Below the pieces are notes generated by a model. That model searched no databases. It was not told the origin of the DNA and saw nothing but the letters and a program-made list of their open reading frames with translations. From Candidatus Saccharibacteria bacterium oral taxon 488 (GTDB taxonomy: Bacteria; Patescibacteriota; Saccharimonadia; Saccharimonadales; Saccharimonadaceae): a DNA stretch of 64,000 bases. Below are positions 19,132-27,153 of the stretch, in pieces; position 1 is the stretch's first letter, and every line of letters starts with the position of its first letter. The stretch covers positions 434,001 to 498,000 of the forward strand of contig CP040003.1 of NCBI GenBank assembly GCA_005697215.1. The letters are read 5' to 3'. Made by a program: the position numbers and the translations under genes.

Positions 19132-19138
19132 CTCTGTT

Positions 19139-19144
19139 ATTTTA
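19139..19144 (-). promoter_or_regulatory. extended -10 of the TrmH-family gene
   Basis: TGC-TAAAAT on minus ends 7 nt before the ATG at 19131; no Shine-Dalgarno. Confidence 0.55.
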
Positions 19145-19185
19145 GCAAATGGGGATGAAAAAACAGAAAAACTTGACAAAAATCA

Positions 19186-19214
19186 TTGACATTTTTTCAT
19201 ATAAGTGATATATA
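19186..19214 (+). promoter_or_regulatory. consensus promoter of the 19400-19726 unit
   Basis: TTGACA (19186-19191), exactly 17 nt, TATATA (19209-19214). Transcription would start near 19221, about 180 nt before the coding region, and include the left arm of the inverted repeat. The leader also holds a hairpin of CACAAGGTGAG (19278-19288) with CTCATCTTGTG (19323-19333). Confidence 0.75.
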
Positions 19215-19263
19215 TATCAGCTTTTGTTGACATAAATTTGACTTATTGTCCAAAGGCGTTCAT

Positions 19264-19804
19264 TGACAAGCAGACGACACAAGGTGAGATTTTGCTTCTT
19301 TTATGGTAAGAGGCGCGAAACCTCATCTTGTGTGTTATAGGATTGCACACGTCCATTTATTGGATGGCATGTCGCCAAAGATGCGGAGAAAGAGCTACCA
19401 TGACTCACATGGTTAACATCGAAGGTATTTCACTGGCAGAAGTTCTCGCGAGGCTTTTTAACAATTCCAGGCCCGTTGGTATGGGTATCTTCGCAGCTGC
19501 GCATGGCCCTCGAGAATTGAGCGTCGAGATGGCGCAGTCGATCATCGACGAAAAAAAGAGGAGGGGTGGGAATATCTCCTTCGACTACCTCTTCGGGAGA
19601 CCGTTGAAGGTGCTCCTCTCAACCGACCGAGAGCTGGACCCCCGGCTCTACGATCGGGACAACGGAGGCCCGGGGACGGCGGCGCGGCTCATTAGTGAGT
19701 TGCACAGGGCCAAAGGCCTGACTTAGTACCAGGCCAAGCATGACAAGTGAGCGGCGGAACACACGTTGTCTCACCTAAGACAACCCTATCCCGTCTGCTT
19801 GTCA
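19264..19804. repeat. 13-bp perfect inverted repeat bracketing a single gene
   Basis: TGACAAGCAGACG at 19264-19276 and its exact reverse complement at 19792-19804 enclose the 19400-19726 gene. No flanking target-site duplication and no transposase were seen. The arms could be ends of a small mobile cassette. They could equally be RNA segments that pair the 5' and 3' ends of the transcript, since both lie inside the transcribed unit. Confidence 0.7.
19400..19726 (+). CDS. small conserved-looking protein of unknown function
   Basis: 108 aa from the ATG at 19400, which has GGAGAAAGAG upstream. The C-terminal half carries a striking run of motifs: ISFDYLFGRPLKVLL, then LDPRLYDRDNGGPGTAARLI. I associate this pattern with a widespread uncharacterised small-protein family, but can name no function. 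The gene is GC-rich with CGG, GGG and CCC codons, unlike its neighbours, and has its own promoter and terminator, which points to transfer as a unit. Confidence 0.7.
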   Translation: MTHMVNIEGISLAEVLARLFNNSRPVGMGIFAAAHGPRELSVEMAQSIIDEKKRRGGNISFDYLFGRPLKVLLSTDRELDPRLYDRDNGGPGTAARLISELHRAKGLT

Positions 19805-19809
19805 TGCTT
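19736..19809 (+). other. two-level stem-loop after the small gene
   Basis: AAGCATGACAAG (19736-19747) pairs perfectly with CTTGTCATGCTT (19798-19809). Inside is a second hairpin, GTTGTCT (19765-19771) with AGACAAC (19778-19784). There is no T run, so it is not the terminator. The right arm overlaps the right copy of the 13-bp repeat, so the two pairings are mutually exclusive. Confidence 0.65.
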
Positions 19810-19832
19810 ACCATATATCTGCATAATACCCC

Positions 19833-19853
19833 GAGGAGACATCCTCAGTTTTT
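19833..19853 (+). terminator. terminator of the small-gene unit
   Basis: GAGGA (19833-19837) and TCCTC (19842-19846), then TTTTT. It closes the unit that starts near 19221. Confidence 0.65.
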
Positions 19854-19872
19854 ATAGTCAAACAATATAAAA

Positions 19873-19892
19873 CGATGAGCGCTGACTCATCG
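19873..19892 (-). terminator. terminator downstream of tRNA-Leu(CAG)
   Basis: CGATGAG and CTCATCG form a 7-bp stem; on the minus strand it is followed by TTTTAT. Confidence 0.65.
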
Positions 19893-19901
19893 TATGATTT
19901 C

Positions 19902-19988
19902 TGGTGCGGATGAAAGGACTTGAACCTTCACGTACTTGCGTACACTAGCACCTGAAGCTAGCGCGTCTACCAATTCCGCCACATCCGC
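19902..19988 (-). tRNA. tRNA-Leu(CAG)
   Basis: Complete class II tRNA with long variable arm. The anticodon loop TTCAGGT gives CAG. The acceptor GCGGATG pairs with CATCCGC and CCA is encoded. D-loop and T-loop are canonical. Confidence 0.95.
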
Positions 19989-20048
19989 GTGACTACCGAG
20001 TATTATACACGACCGGCCGCTCCTCCGCAAGGAGATTTCCCAGCCGTT

Positions 20049-21653
20049 TCAGCCCGCCAGCCGGCACCAAGCATTTAATTCTTCTGCCAGTTGTTTCATC
20101 GGCACAGCAGTCTTGATACCCGGCGCGAGGATGCCTTTTGGATCAAAGATATGCTTGATTTTTGCATACAGGTCACGCTCCTCGGGCGTCAGTGTTGGCT
20201 GAACAAATGCCGCCTTGAGCCGGCCCTCGCCGCCAAATCCCGCGAACGACCCTTCGTGGCTAGTCACGATCCGCATCATGTCCGAGCAGAGTTTGAGGAT
20301 ACGTTGGCGGTCACTGACCTTTTTGCTCGAGAACACCGGATAACTATTGATCATGCCAGTCGTCGCGTCGATAAACAGCGGCATGGCCACGCTGTATTCT
20401 TTTTCAAGCGCGCGCATCGACTTGATAAAGCCGTCCAGCTGCACGCCCGGCAGCCACATCCCAGAGAATACCTGCGGCATGACACCGTGCTCATCCGTTG
20501 GATGCTCCGCCAAGGTCAGCACTGAATGTAGCGTAAACGCTTCTTTCATTTCCACGTCGCGTAGCTCAACCTGCACAGCCGTGCCACCGCGAAGCGCACG
20601 TAGTAACTTCTTGGCAGCCTTGCTACGCGCGCGGTCCGAAAACGCGTGAAAGAGCGCCACTACCACGCCACCGCGATAGCATTCTTTTGGCGCCCATGCT
20701 AGTTTTTTACCCTGGGCTGCCGCCCGCGAGAAGAGCCGCCCGTCGATCAGCTCGACGGTCGAGGCGCCCGCTTGCAGCGCCGTGTCGACCGCCGCCTGCG
20801 CTGCATTCATTGAACTATACGCGGCACTTACCACGGCTAGTTCCGGATGGATGAAGTCAGCTTTCATGATCAGTTCACCGATGATACCGAGGCTGCCTTG
20901 AGCGCCGACAAATAGCGGCGTGAGGTCAAACGAGCCATCGCGCTGCCGCACCTGAGCGATGCTCGAAAAGCCGGCCATCTCTGGCGCGCCAGCATCAATC
21001 CGAGCGATCAGCGCTTCATTATCGGTTATCAAATTATCCAGCTGACGGTATAATTCGCCCTCAAATGTCGCCAGACCCTTCTTCTTGCTCAGTTCGCGCT
21101 TTGACAGCCGACCGGTCTGCACGATATCGCCGCTTGACAAGACAACTTCCATCTGGTGAATCGACTGGCTCAATAGACCATACGCCGAGGACAGCATGCC
21201 AGCCGCTTCAGTACTAATCGCGCCACCAATCGTGCCATCCTCACCCGTCAATGAAATCTCTGGTAGCCCCAAACCCTTATGCGTTGACAGCACTGCCTGC
21301 GCCGCCCTATGAGAAATACCCGACTGGAGGTGAATCAGCTGCTGCTTAGCATCAATTCCGACGACATTATGCATGTGTGCCGCCATGTCAATGGCGATGC
21401 CACGCCCAATCGCCGCGCCCGTACTATCCGTGCCGCATCCGCGCGCATACACCGGCAAGACGTGACCCTTCTCCGCCAACTGCGAACAAAACCGCAAAAC
21501 CTTGCGCACATCACTCGTGTCCGCCACTCGTGCGATCAACTCCGGCTGCCGCGCCAGCACGCTGCCGTCCCGCTGCGCATCCGCCAAAGCACCGTCATGC
21601 GTCACCACTTCACCCGTCAGATGTTCATTCAAATATGTCGCAACCTTATTCAT
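20049..21653 (-). CDS. FAD-linked oxidase (GlcD / D-lactate dehydrogenase-like)
   Basis: 534-aa flavoprotein of the VAO/PCMH family, probably oxidising a 2-hydroxyacid such as lactate or glycolate. The N-terminal FAD domain shows VYARGCGTDSTGAAIGRGIAIDM (near 68-90), SLTGEDGTIGGAISTEAAG and FVGAQGSLGIIGEL. The C-terminal cap domain ends with the family-typical pattern DPKGILAPGIK. No Fe-S cysteine clusters are present, so it lacks the fused ferredoxin part of some relatives. GGGGGA precedes the ATG. It is transcribed alone; the electron acceptor and substrate are unknown. Confidence 0.88.
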   Translation of the reverse strand: MNKVATYLNEHLTGEVVTHDGALADAQRDGSVLARQPELIARVADTSDVRKVLRFCSQLAEKGHVLPVYARGCGTDSTGAAIGRGIAIDMAAHMHNVVGIDAKQQLIHLQSGISHRAAQAVLSTHKGLGLPEISLTGEDGTIGGAISTEAAGMLSSAYGLLSQSIHQMEVVLSSGDIVQTGRLSKRELSKKKGLATFEGELYRQLDNLITDNEALIARIDAGAPEMAGFSSIAQVRQRDGSFDLTPLFVGAQGSLGIIGELIMKADFIHPELAVVSAAYSSMNAAQAAVDTALQAGASTVELIDGRLFSRAAAQGKKLAWAPKECYRGGVVVALFHAFSDRARSKAAKKLLRALRGGTAVQVELRDVEMKEAFTLHSVLTLAEHPTDEHGVMPQVFSGMWLPGVQLDGFIKSMRALEKEYSVAMPLFIDATTGMINSYPVFSSKKVSDRQRILKLCSDMMRIVTSHEGSFAGFGGEGRLKAAFVQPTLTPEERDLYAKIKHIFDPKGILAPGIKTAVPMKQLAEELNAWCRLAG

Positions 21654-21711
21654 AGTCCCCCTTTTTCTGTTAATTTCATGATAGCACGGTCAAGGTGGGG
21701 CGTAAAGTGTA

Positions 21712-21740
21712 TTGCCCGGTCGCAGCGGGTCGTGTATAAT
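21712..21740 (+). promoter_or_regulatory. promoter of the tRNA-Leu/tRNA-Val unit
   Basis: TTGCCC (21712-21717), 17 nt, TATAAT (21735-21740). Between the start and the first tRNA is a 7-bp hairpin, GATGCGC (21750-21756) with GCGCATC (21770-21776), followed by TTT. It may be a processing or attenuation site. Confidence 0.75.
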
Positions 21741-21792
21741 TGAGGGGTAGATGCGCCTGAAAGTACCGTGCGCATCTTTGACAGTTAGCTAT

Positions 21793-21877
21793 GCGGATGT
21801 GGTGGAATTGGTAGACACGCATGCCTTAGGAGCATGTGCCTCACGGCGTGAAGGTTCAAGTCCTTTCATCCGCACCA
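21793..21877 (+). tRNA. tRNA-Leu(TAG)
   Basis: Class II tRNA; anticodon loop CTTAGGA gives TAG. Acceptor GCGGATG/CATCCGC, long variable arm and encoded CCA. The T-arm is identical to that of the tRNA-Leu(CAG) at 19902. Confidence 0.95.
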
Positions 21878-21892
21878 GGGTTTTATTTTTAC

Positions 21893-21969
21893 GGGAAATT
21901 AGCTCAGTTGGCTAGAGCGCACGATTCACATTCGTGAGGTCACAGGTTCGAGCCCTGTATTTCCCACCA
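21893..21969 (+). tRNA. tRNA-Val(CAC)
   Basis: Acceptor GGGAAAT/ATTTCCC; anticodon stem CACGA/TCGTG with loop TTCACAT gives CAC, reading GUG. CCA is encoded. It lies 15 nt after tRNA-Leu(TAG) and is likely co-transcribed. Confidence 0.92.
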
Positions 21970-21986
21970 TTCGGCACTAGATTCAT

Positions 21987-22292
21987 ATGAAATGGAGATT
22001 ATTCAACAGAAAAAAACGAGACGAGGAAGTTCCTTGGAGGCCGGATGGCGGTGTCGAAACCTACGTCCACTCAGGGCTCACGGAACCCGAAGGCTTTAGG
22101 GCGTCTGACATATTTATGGGTGTTCCCGACCCGCGAACTATCGAGGTGTATAAGATCCTTAAGGGAACATATGAGGCTGAGCAAGCAGCCAACGGCGATC
22201 CTGATGCTATCCGCGAAATACGCAAAAGAGGAACTGCTGCTTTTATGGCTCTGGGAGGGTTTGAAATGGAGGAGGATAATGATGAGAAATAA
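21987..22292 (+). CDS. hypothetical small protein
   Basis: 101-aa charged protein (MKWRLFNRKKRDEE start, acidic C-terminus MEEDNDEK), unrecognised. The middle has an Asp/Pro-containing stretch (DIFMGVPDPRTIEVYKILKG). No membrane helix. It sits 17 nt after tRNA-Val, with no clear ribosome site. Confidence 0.5.
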   Translation: MKWRLFNRKKRDEEVPWRPDGGVETYVHSGLTEPEGFRASDIFMGVPDPRTIEVYKILKGTYEAEQAANGDPDAIREIRKRGTAAFMALGGFEMEEDNDEK

Positions 22293-22297
22293 AACCG

Positions 22298-22579
22298 TTA
22301 ATCTTCTTCAGATTCAAGCAATTCCAGTCGAATATCTGGGACATGAATTAGTGCAGAACCACCTTCATATATTGCAAATGGTGTACCGATAATAAGAGGT
22401 TTCTCGTATAGCTCCTGCGATTTACTGCGTTCATCGTCTAGGTCATCATACAACGACACCAGCAAGTCATTGATCCGTTCTTTTTCGCTTGATGCACCTG
22501 AAAAAACTTTGTCAAGCCGATCCTCAAGGACAACGAGATATGTCAGCGCGTGAGTTTGCGCAATAATTCTCTTGTCCAA
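22298..22579 (-). CDS. hypothetical small protein (TTG start)
   Basis: 93-aa, mostly helical, charged protein without recognised domain (LVVLEDRLDKVFSGASSEKERINDLL). The only in-frame start seen is TTG at 22579, without a good ribosome site. It converges on the 21987 gene with 5 nt between stops. Confidence 0.4.
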   Translation of the reverse strand: MDKRIIAQTHALTYLVVLEDRLDKVFSGASSEKERINDLLVSLYDDLDDERSKSQELYEKPLIIGTPFAIYEGGSALIHVPDIRLELLESEED

Positions 22580-22914
22580 ATCGGTGCTATCAATGTGACG
22601 GAGAACGATATCGACCCCTTCTACAGTGTATCCAGTAGTCCTCTAGCTTCACTCCAGTTCTCAAAGATTTCCTCAAAGCGGGGTTGGAGTGAAGTCGGGG
22701 CTAACCTGTCTCCGGGCCTTCTAAACGGAACATCTGTGGTAATTACTCTATTTTTTGATTTATTGAACAAGAAAGCTCCTACTCGCTTCACGAATCTCTG
22801 ACATGCCGCGTTTTAATCCTTTCTTTAGAATGCTCGTGTAAGCCCCACCTAGCCAGCCCCCCTCACTTGCCTATTCATGGTGCCGTTTGATTTAATAGGT
22901 ATAGGAGAATATTC
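22580..22914. other. gene-free stretch with a 10-bp inverted repeat
   Basis: No convincing gene. CTTCACTCCA (22647-22656) and TGGAGTGAAG (22685-22694) form a perfect 10-bp inverted repeat around a 28-nt loop. It has no T run. The right end holds the promoter of the next gene. Confidence 0.5.
22867..22896 (+). promoter_or_regulatory. promoter of the 22915 gene
   Basis: TTGCCT (22867-22872), 18 nt, TTTAAT (22891-22896), followed by AGGAGA and the GTG start. Confidence 0.5.
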
Positions 22915-23430
22915 GTGAAGGAAATGTCAGCAAGGATTGATACATCGACGGGGCAAATGGATCAGCATTGTACGAATCTTGAAAACCGCCTCAACGAGAT
23001 CACCAAGCGTCTTGATAGTATAGACCGACGACTCAGTAATCTCGAGAAAGATCAGGCTGAGTCTAAGTCAGTAGCCCGACACAGCGTTCACCGCCTCAAC
23101 CGCCACCCAGCGCCATGGACATTCGGTCAGCACCCAGACGACTACAAGGGCCCAGTTTGGATTCGAATTACTCCTGCTACCGGCAACGCCAACCAGCCGC
23201 ACACTATTCGCATCCTCTGGGGCCAGTATCTATTTGAGCGAGAGCTATATATTCCTGACGGGCCACTCAGCCTAACCCATCACAAGACCAATCTTGGCTC
23301 AATCCCGCTGCAAATCAACGTCGAACCAGCAGCTACCGTCACCGTCGGACAAGGCCCACCACCTGATGAAGAATGGGTAAATATCGATGAAGGCTGGACA
23401 CGGCTGGCTGGAGCGCCAATTTATCAATAA
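22915..23430 (+). CDS. hypothetical protein with N-terminal coiled coil
   Basis: 171 aa from a GTG start set by AGGAGA 6 nt upstream. Residues 1-50 form a heptad-rich coiled coil (LENRLNEITKRLDSIDRRLS). The C-terminal part (from about 65) is beta-rich and Pro/Trp-containing (WIRITPATGNANQPHTIRIL). No signal peptide. The layout suggests an oligomerising stalk with a small domain; function unknown. Confidence 0.65.
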   Translation: MKEMSARIDTSTGQMDQHCTNLENRLNEITKRLDSIDRRLSNLEKDQAESKSVARHSVHRLNRHPAPWTFGQHPDDYKGPVWIRITPATGNANQPHTIRILWGQYLFERELYIPDGPLSLTHHKTNLGSIPLQINVEPAATVTVGQGPPPDEEWVNIDEGWTRLAGAPIYQ

Positions 23431-23506
23431 GTATGGCGTTACATAGTCCTTGATAGACCCACTCGATTTAAGATTAGGAATAGAGAGATTATTTACTTCT
23501 CTATGC

Positions 23507-23534
23507 TTGATAAATATTTTTTTATCCCTATAAT
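23507..23534 (+). promoter_or_regulatory. promoter of the ADP-ribosylglycohydrolase gene (leaderless)
   Basis: TTGATA (23507-23512), 16 nt, TATAAT (23529-23534), then 7 nt to ATG at 23542. Transcription should begin at or next to the start codon. Confidence 0.7.
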
Positions 23535-23541
23535 AACCTGC

Positions 23542-24504
23542 ATGAGTGCTTCTATGATAGACAATGCCAAAGGTATGCTAACAGGATTAGCGATTGGCGA
23601 TGCATTGGGGATGGTGTGCGAATTTGAGCAGCCCGGGACATTTCCATATGTTGATGAAATGAGAGCTGGCGGACCGTTTAATCTACCGAAAGGATACTGG
23701 ACGGACGACACATCAATGGCACTTTGTCTAGCCGAAAGCCTGCTCAACAACGGAGGATATGATTCATATGATGTGATGGGCAATTTTACTCGGTGGCGCA
23801 ATGAGGGATATTTAAGTTCCACCGGCTTTTGTTTTGACTGCGGCGGACAGATTCAAGCGGCTATTCGTGATTTTGAAAGCGATAAAAGTGCTTGGGTTGC
23901 TAAAGATACTCCACGCACTGAGTCTGCTGGCAATGGTGCAATTATGCGATTAGCTCCAGTGGTGTTAGCAGCATTCAAGCATCGCTCAGAAAAAGATATC
24001 CTTGCCATGGTTCGTTTGTCGGCCAGAGAGACGCACTACTCATTTGAAGCAGAGGCTGGCGCTGAAGTTTTCGCTGCACTACTCATTCGAGCAATGAAAG
24101 CCAATGGGAATAAAACCAAAGTGGCAGACATTGATAGTCTAAGTACCGGTAACCTGTTTGATGATATTTGGCGGCGCGTTAGACAACCACAGGAGCTGAA
24201 TACTAGCGGTTATATCATTCATAGTTTACAGGTTGCGTGGTGGGCGTTTCAAACCTACGACTCGTTCAGAGATGGCATGCTAGCTGTCGTAAACCTCGGC
24301 GGTGATTCCGATACAAACGGTGCAATCTATGGACAGTTGGCGGGTGCATTTTATGGATATGAAGCAATCCCCACAACCTGGCGCCATGATTTATATGATG
24401 AGGCAAATATCACAAAGAAGGCCGAGTTGCTATATTTGATGGATAGCTGTGAAATTTTAGTAAGTCGTTTTGAAATCGATAAGCTACCGCCCACTCGTCA
24501 ATAA
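23542..24504 (+). CDS. ADP-ribosylglycohydrolase (DraG/ARH family)
   Basis: 320-aa hydrolase predicted to remove ADP-ribose from proteins or nucleic acids, or to act on O-acetyl-ADP-ribose. Metal-binding motifs are visible: GLAIGDALGM at the N-terminus, GYWTDDTSMALCLAESL, and the C-terminal GDSDTNGAIYGQLAGAFYG. The ATG at 23542 is chosen because the -10 box ends 7 nt before it; an upstream TTG would lie within the promoter. No partner ADP-ribosyltransferase is in the window. Confidence 0.92.
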   Translation: MSASMIDNAKGMLTGLAIGDALGMVCEFEQPGTFPYVDEMRAGGPFNLPKGYWTDDTSMALCLAESLLNNGGYDSYDVMGNFTRWRNEGYLSSTGFCFDCGGQIQAAIRDFESDKSAWVAKDTPRTESAGNGAIMRLAPVVLAAFKHRSEKDILAMVRLSARETHYSFEAEAGAEVFAALLIRAMKANGNKTKVADIDSLSTGNLFDDIWRRVRQPQELNTSGYIIHSLQVAWWAFQTYDSFRDGMLAVVNLGGDSDTNGAIYGQLAGAFYGYEAIPTTWRHDLYDEANITKKAELLYLMDSCEILVSRFEIDKLPPTRQ

Positions 24505-24521
24505 ACCGCGTAAATTACGTG

Positions 24522-24527
24522 TATAAT
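24522..24527 (+). promoter_or_regulatory. -10 of orn, 7 nt before ATG
   Basis: Perfect TATAAT, then 7 nt to the orn ATG; no Shine-Dalgarno. Confidence 0.65.
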
Positions 24528-24534
24528 AAGTATC

Positions 24535-25122
24535 ATGGAGGCTACCGTGATCCCGTACGACCCACTTCCACCCGGCCTCTTTGTCTGGATGGATTTGGAG
24601 TATACGACGACCGATGTTGATGCGGCGCGGATACTTGAAGTCGCGGCGATTATCACCAATTGCCAGTTGGAGCAAATCGGTGAGCCGTTTTCTTTAGCCT
24701 GCAAGCCTAATGGCTTCTCTGAACATTCTATGCCCGAATCGGTTGTTGATATGCACACGCGAAATGGTCTACTGGACGATGTCTCCGTGTCAAAATATAA
24801 CGAGGCCGCACTCGAAAAGCAAGCGCTCAACTGGCTACAGCAAACCGCAAATGACGCTGTTTTAATTCACTGCGGCTATTATCTGCAATGTGACCGCGAG
24901 ATCCTCGCGAGACGCATGCCCGCGCTATACGAGCGTTTGGGATTCCGGCAACTTGACATGCGTTGCGCTGAAGAAATGGCCGATGCTTGGACGAGCCAGG
25001 GCCGATATCGACTAACCGACCGCCACAATCATCGCGCACTCGGCGATGTGAGGGAGGCGATTTTACTGGGTGGAAAATATAAGGAGCGGTTTGTGCCGCA
25101 AGAAATGCTACGCGATGCTTAG
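24535..25122 (+). CDS. orn: oligoribonuclease (DEDDh 3'-5' exonuclease)
   Basis: 195-aa exonuclease degrading 2-5 nt RNAs to mononucleotides. DEDDh residues can be placed: D and E in FVWMDLEYTT, D in LQCDREILARRMP, and H with D in HNHRALGDVREA. It deviates from E. coli Orn in the central block (IHCGYYLQCD in place of the NSVGQD pattern), so it is a divergent member. An Orn-like DEDDh exonuclease of other specificity cannot be excluded. Confidence 0.85.
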   Translation: MEATVIPYDPLPPGLFVWMDLEYTTTDVDAARILEVAAIITNCQLEQIGEPFSLACKPNGFSEHSMPESVVDMHTRNGLLDDVSVSKYNEAALEKQALNWLQQTANDAVLIHCGYYLQCDREILARRMPALYERLGFRQLDMRCAEEMADAWTSQGRYRLTDRHNHRALGDVREAILLGGKYKERFVPQEMLRDA

Positions 25123-25186
25123 ATAAAAGATAGGTACGACCACTGAAATTTAGCTAGCCAACCTTCTCATCCCCGCCCATATGTGC

Positions 25187-25228
25187 TACAATTAATCACC
25201 AAAGGAAGGTCTGCGTTAACATCAGACC
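25187..25228 (+). promoter_or_regulatory. typA promoter and leader hairpin
   Basis: Extended -10 TGC-TACAAT (25187-25192). The leader has AAGGAAGG, then a 6-bp hairpin GGTCTG (25208-25213)/CAGACC (25223-25228), then ATATTTTT and the ATG at 25237. The hairpin plus T run resembles a terminator right before the gene. Alternatively, it shortens the distance between ribosome site and start. Confidence 0.5.
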
Positions 25229-25236
25229 ATATTTTT

Positions 25237-27060
25237 ATGAAGGACGCTAGCAAGATTCGAAATATTGCCATTATTGCCCACGTCGATCACGGCAAGACGA
25301 CCATGGTTGATGGGCTGCTCAAACAGTCGCGCACATTTCGCGACAACCAGGCTGAGATGAGCCAAGAACTGATCATGGATTCGGGTGATCAGGAGCACGA
25401 ACGCGGTATCACCATCACCGCCAAACAGACCTCGATTTTTTACGGTGATTATAAAATTAACATCATCGATACACCAGGACACGCCGATTTCTCGGGCGAA
25501 GTCGAGCGAACGCTGCAGATGGCGGACGGTGTGCTGCTGATCGTCGATGCGCAGGAAGGGCCGATGCCGCAGACAAAGTTTGTGCTTTCAAAGGCGCTAG
25601 AACTGGGCTTGAAGCCAGTGGTGGTGATTAATAAAATCGATAAGCCGGCGCGGCGAATTGCCGAGGTTGAAGATGAACTGAGCGATCTATTTTTGGAGTT
25701 GGCGACCGATGATAGTCAGCTGCATTATCCGATTTATTACGCCGTTGGGCGCGACGGCAAGGCGTGGCGGAAGATCCCTACTGACCCGACTGAAGACGCC
25801 GATCTCACACCGATTTTTGAAGCAATTATCAATGACATCCCGGCACCGAGCGTCACGGCTGACGGCGGTTTCCAGATGCTGGTGACCAGCCTGCAGTACG
25901 ATACCTTTCAAGGTAAATATGCCATTGGGCGGATCGCTCGCGGGTCGGTCAAGCGCGGGCTGGCGGTTAGCCTGATGAAACAGGGCGAAGTATCAGGCTC
26001 GGCGCGAATCGAGAAAGTCTTTGGTTACCGTGGGCTGAACCGCGAAGAGCTTGGAGAGGCGTTTGCTGGCGACATCGTGGCGCTAGTGGGCGTCAGCGAG
26101 GCGCACATCGGCGATACCATTGCCGACAAAGAACAACCCGAGGCCTTGCCGGCGATTGCCATTGAAGCGCCGACATTGAGCATGTATCTTGGCCCGAACA
26201 CCAGCCCGATGAAAGGACGCGAGGGTGAGTTTACTACCTCGCGGCAAATTGGCGACCGATTGCGGCGAGAACTGGAGACCAACGTGGCACTGCGCGTCGA
26301 GGAAAACGGCATCGGCTTTACGGTGTCTGGCCGCGGTGAATTACACCTCAGCGTCTTGATCGAGACCATGCGGCGCGAGGGCTTTGAGTTCGAAGTCGGC
26401 CGCCCGCAAGTGGTCACCATCACCGAGGACGGCGTCGAAAAAGAGCCAATTGAAGAATTACAGATCGAAATTAGCAGCGAATTCATCGGCGCGATCAGCC
26501 AAGAATTAGGTGCGCGCCACGCTGAAATGAAATCACAAGAAACCACCGCCAGCGGTGCTACCCGCATCACCTATGTGCTGCCGACCAGGGCTTTGATTGG
26601 CCTGCGCAACGTACTCCTGACCGCCACCAAAGGCACGGTGATCATGAATTCCCTGCCACATGGCTATCAACCGCTGGGCGGCAAATTGCCAAAGACCCGC
26701 GGCGGCGTACTCATCGCCTTTGAAGCTGGCACCACCACGCCGTATGCGCTGCAGGCAGCCGAAGCGCGCGGTGAACTCTTGGTCGGGCCGGGCACTGAGG
26801 TTTACGCCGGTATGATCGTCGGTATTTATAACCGCCAAGAAGACATTGAAATCAACGTCTGTAAAGCTAAGCACCTGACCAACATGCGTTCCAAATCATC
26901 CGACGGCACGGTACAATTGACGCCATTTACGCAGTTTAGCCTGGAGCAATGCATCGACTTCATCGAGGACGACGAGCTGCTGGAAGTGACGCCAAAATCT
27001 TTGCGTCTGCGTAAACGTTACCTTGACGCTAATGAGCGAAAGCGTGCCGCCAAGCGGTAG
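25237..27060 (+). CDS. typA: ribosome-associated GTPase BipA/TypA
   Basis: 607-aa translational GTPase involved in ribosome assembly and stress adaptation. G1 is [10 protein letters not shown]2/G3 lie in ERGITITAK and [14 protein letters not shown], and G4 is NKIDKPARR. Domains II, III, V and the BipA C-terminal domain follow ([35 protein letters not shown]). The start at ATG 25237 matches the family N-terminus ([14 protein letters not shown]); the longer frame would start inside the promoter. Confidence 0.97.
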   Translation: MKDASKIRNIAIIAHVDHGKTTMVDGLLKQSRTFRDNQAEMSQELIMDSGDQEHERGITITAKQTSIFYGDYKINIIDTPGHADFSGEVERTLQMADGVLLIVDAQEGPMPQTKFVLSKALELGLKPVVVINKIDKPARRIAEVEDELSDLFLELATDDSQLHYPIYYAVGRDGKAWRKIPTDPTEDADLTPIFEAIINDIPAPSVTADGGFQMLVTSLQYDTFQGKYAIGRIARGSVKRGLAVSLMKQGEVSGSARIEKVFGYRGLNREELGEAFAGDIVALVGVSEAHIGDTIADKEQPEALPAIAIEAPTLSMYLGPNTSPMKGREGEFTTSRQIGDRLRRELETNVALRVEENGIGFTVSGRGELHLSVLIETMRREGFEFEVGRPQVVTITEDGVEKEPIEELQIEISSEFIGAISQELGARHAEMKSQETTASGATRITYVLPTRALIGLRNVLLTATKGTVIMNSLPHGYQPLGGKLPKTRGGVLIAFEAGTTTPYALQAAEARGELLVGPGTEVYAGMIVGIYNRQEDIEINVCKAKHLTNMRSKSSDGTVQLTPFTQFSLEQCIDFIEDDELLEVTPKSLRLRKRYLDANERKRAAKR

Positions 27061-27140
27061 ATCCCCGCCCCGACAAACTCCCGATTGACAAAATACATAA
27101 GAAACTTAACGTTACTATAGATTATCCCACGGTAACACGC

Positions 27141-27146
27141 TATACT
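27141..27146 (+). promoter_or_regulatory. -10 of the trehalase gene, 7 nt before ATG
   Basis: TATACT, then 7 nt to ATG; no ribosome site. Confidence 0.6.
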
Positions 27147-27153
27147 TAACCAT

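Noticed and set aside
19400..19726. The TIR-bounded transcript as tmRNA, RNase P or SRP RNA
   Set aside because: None of the conserved cores of these RNAs is visible, and the enclosed frame has clear protein motifs.
19264..19804. Insertion sequence or integron cassette
   Set aside because: The inverted repeats enclose no transposase or integrase, I see no target duplication, and the 3' stem lacks the conserved attC core, so I report only an inverted repeat unit.
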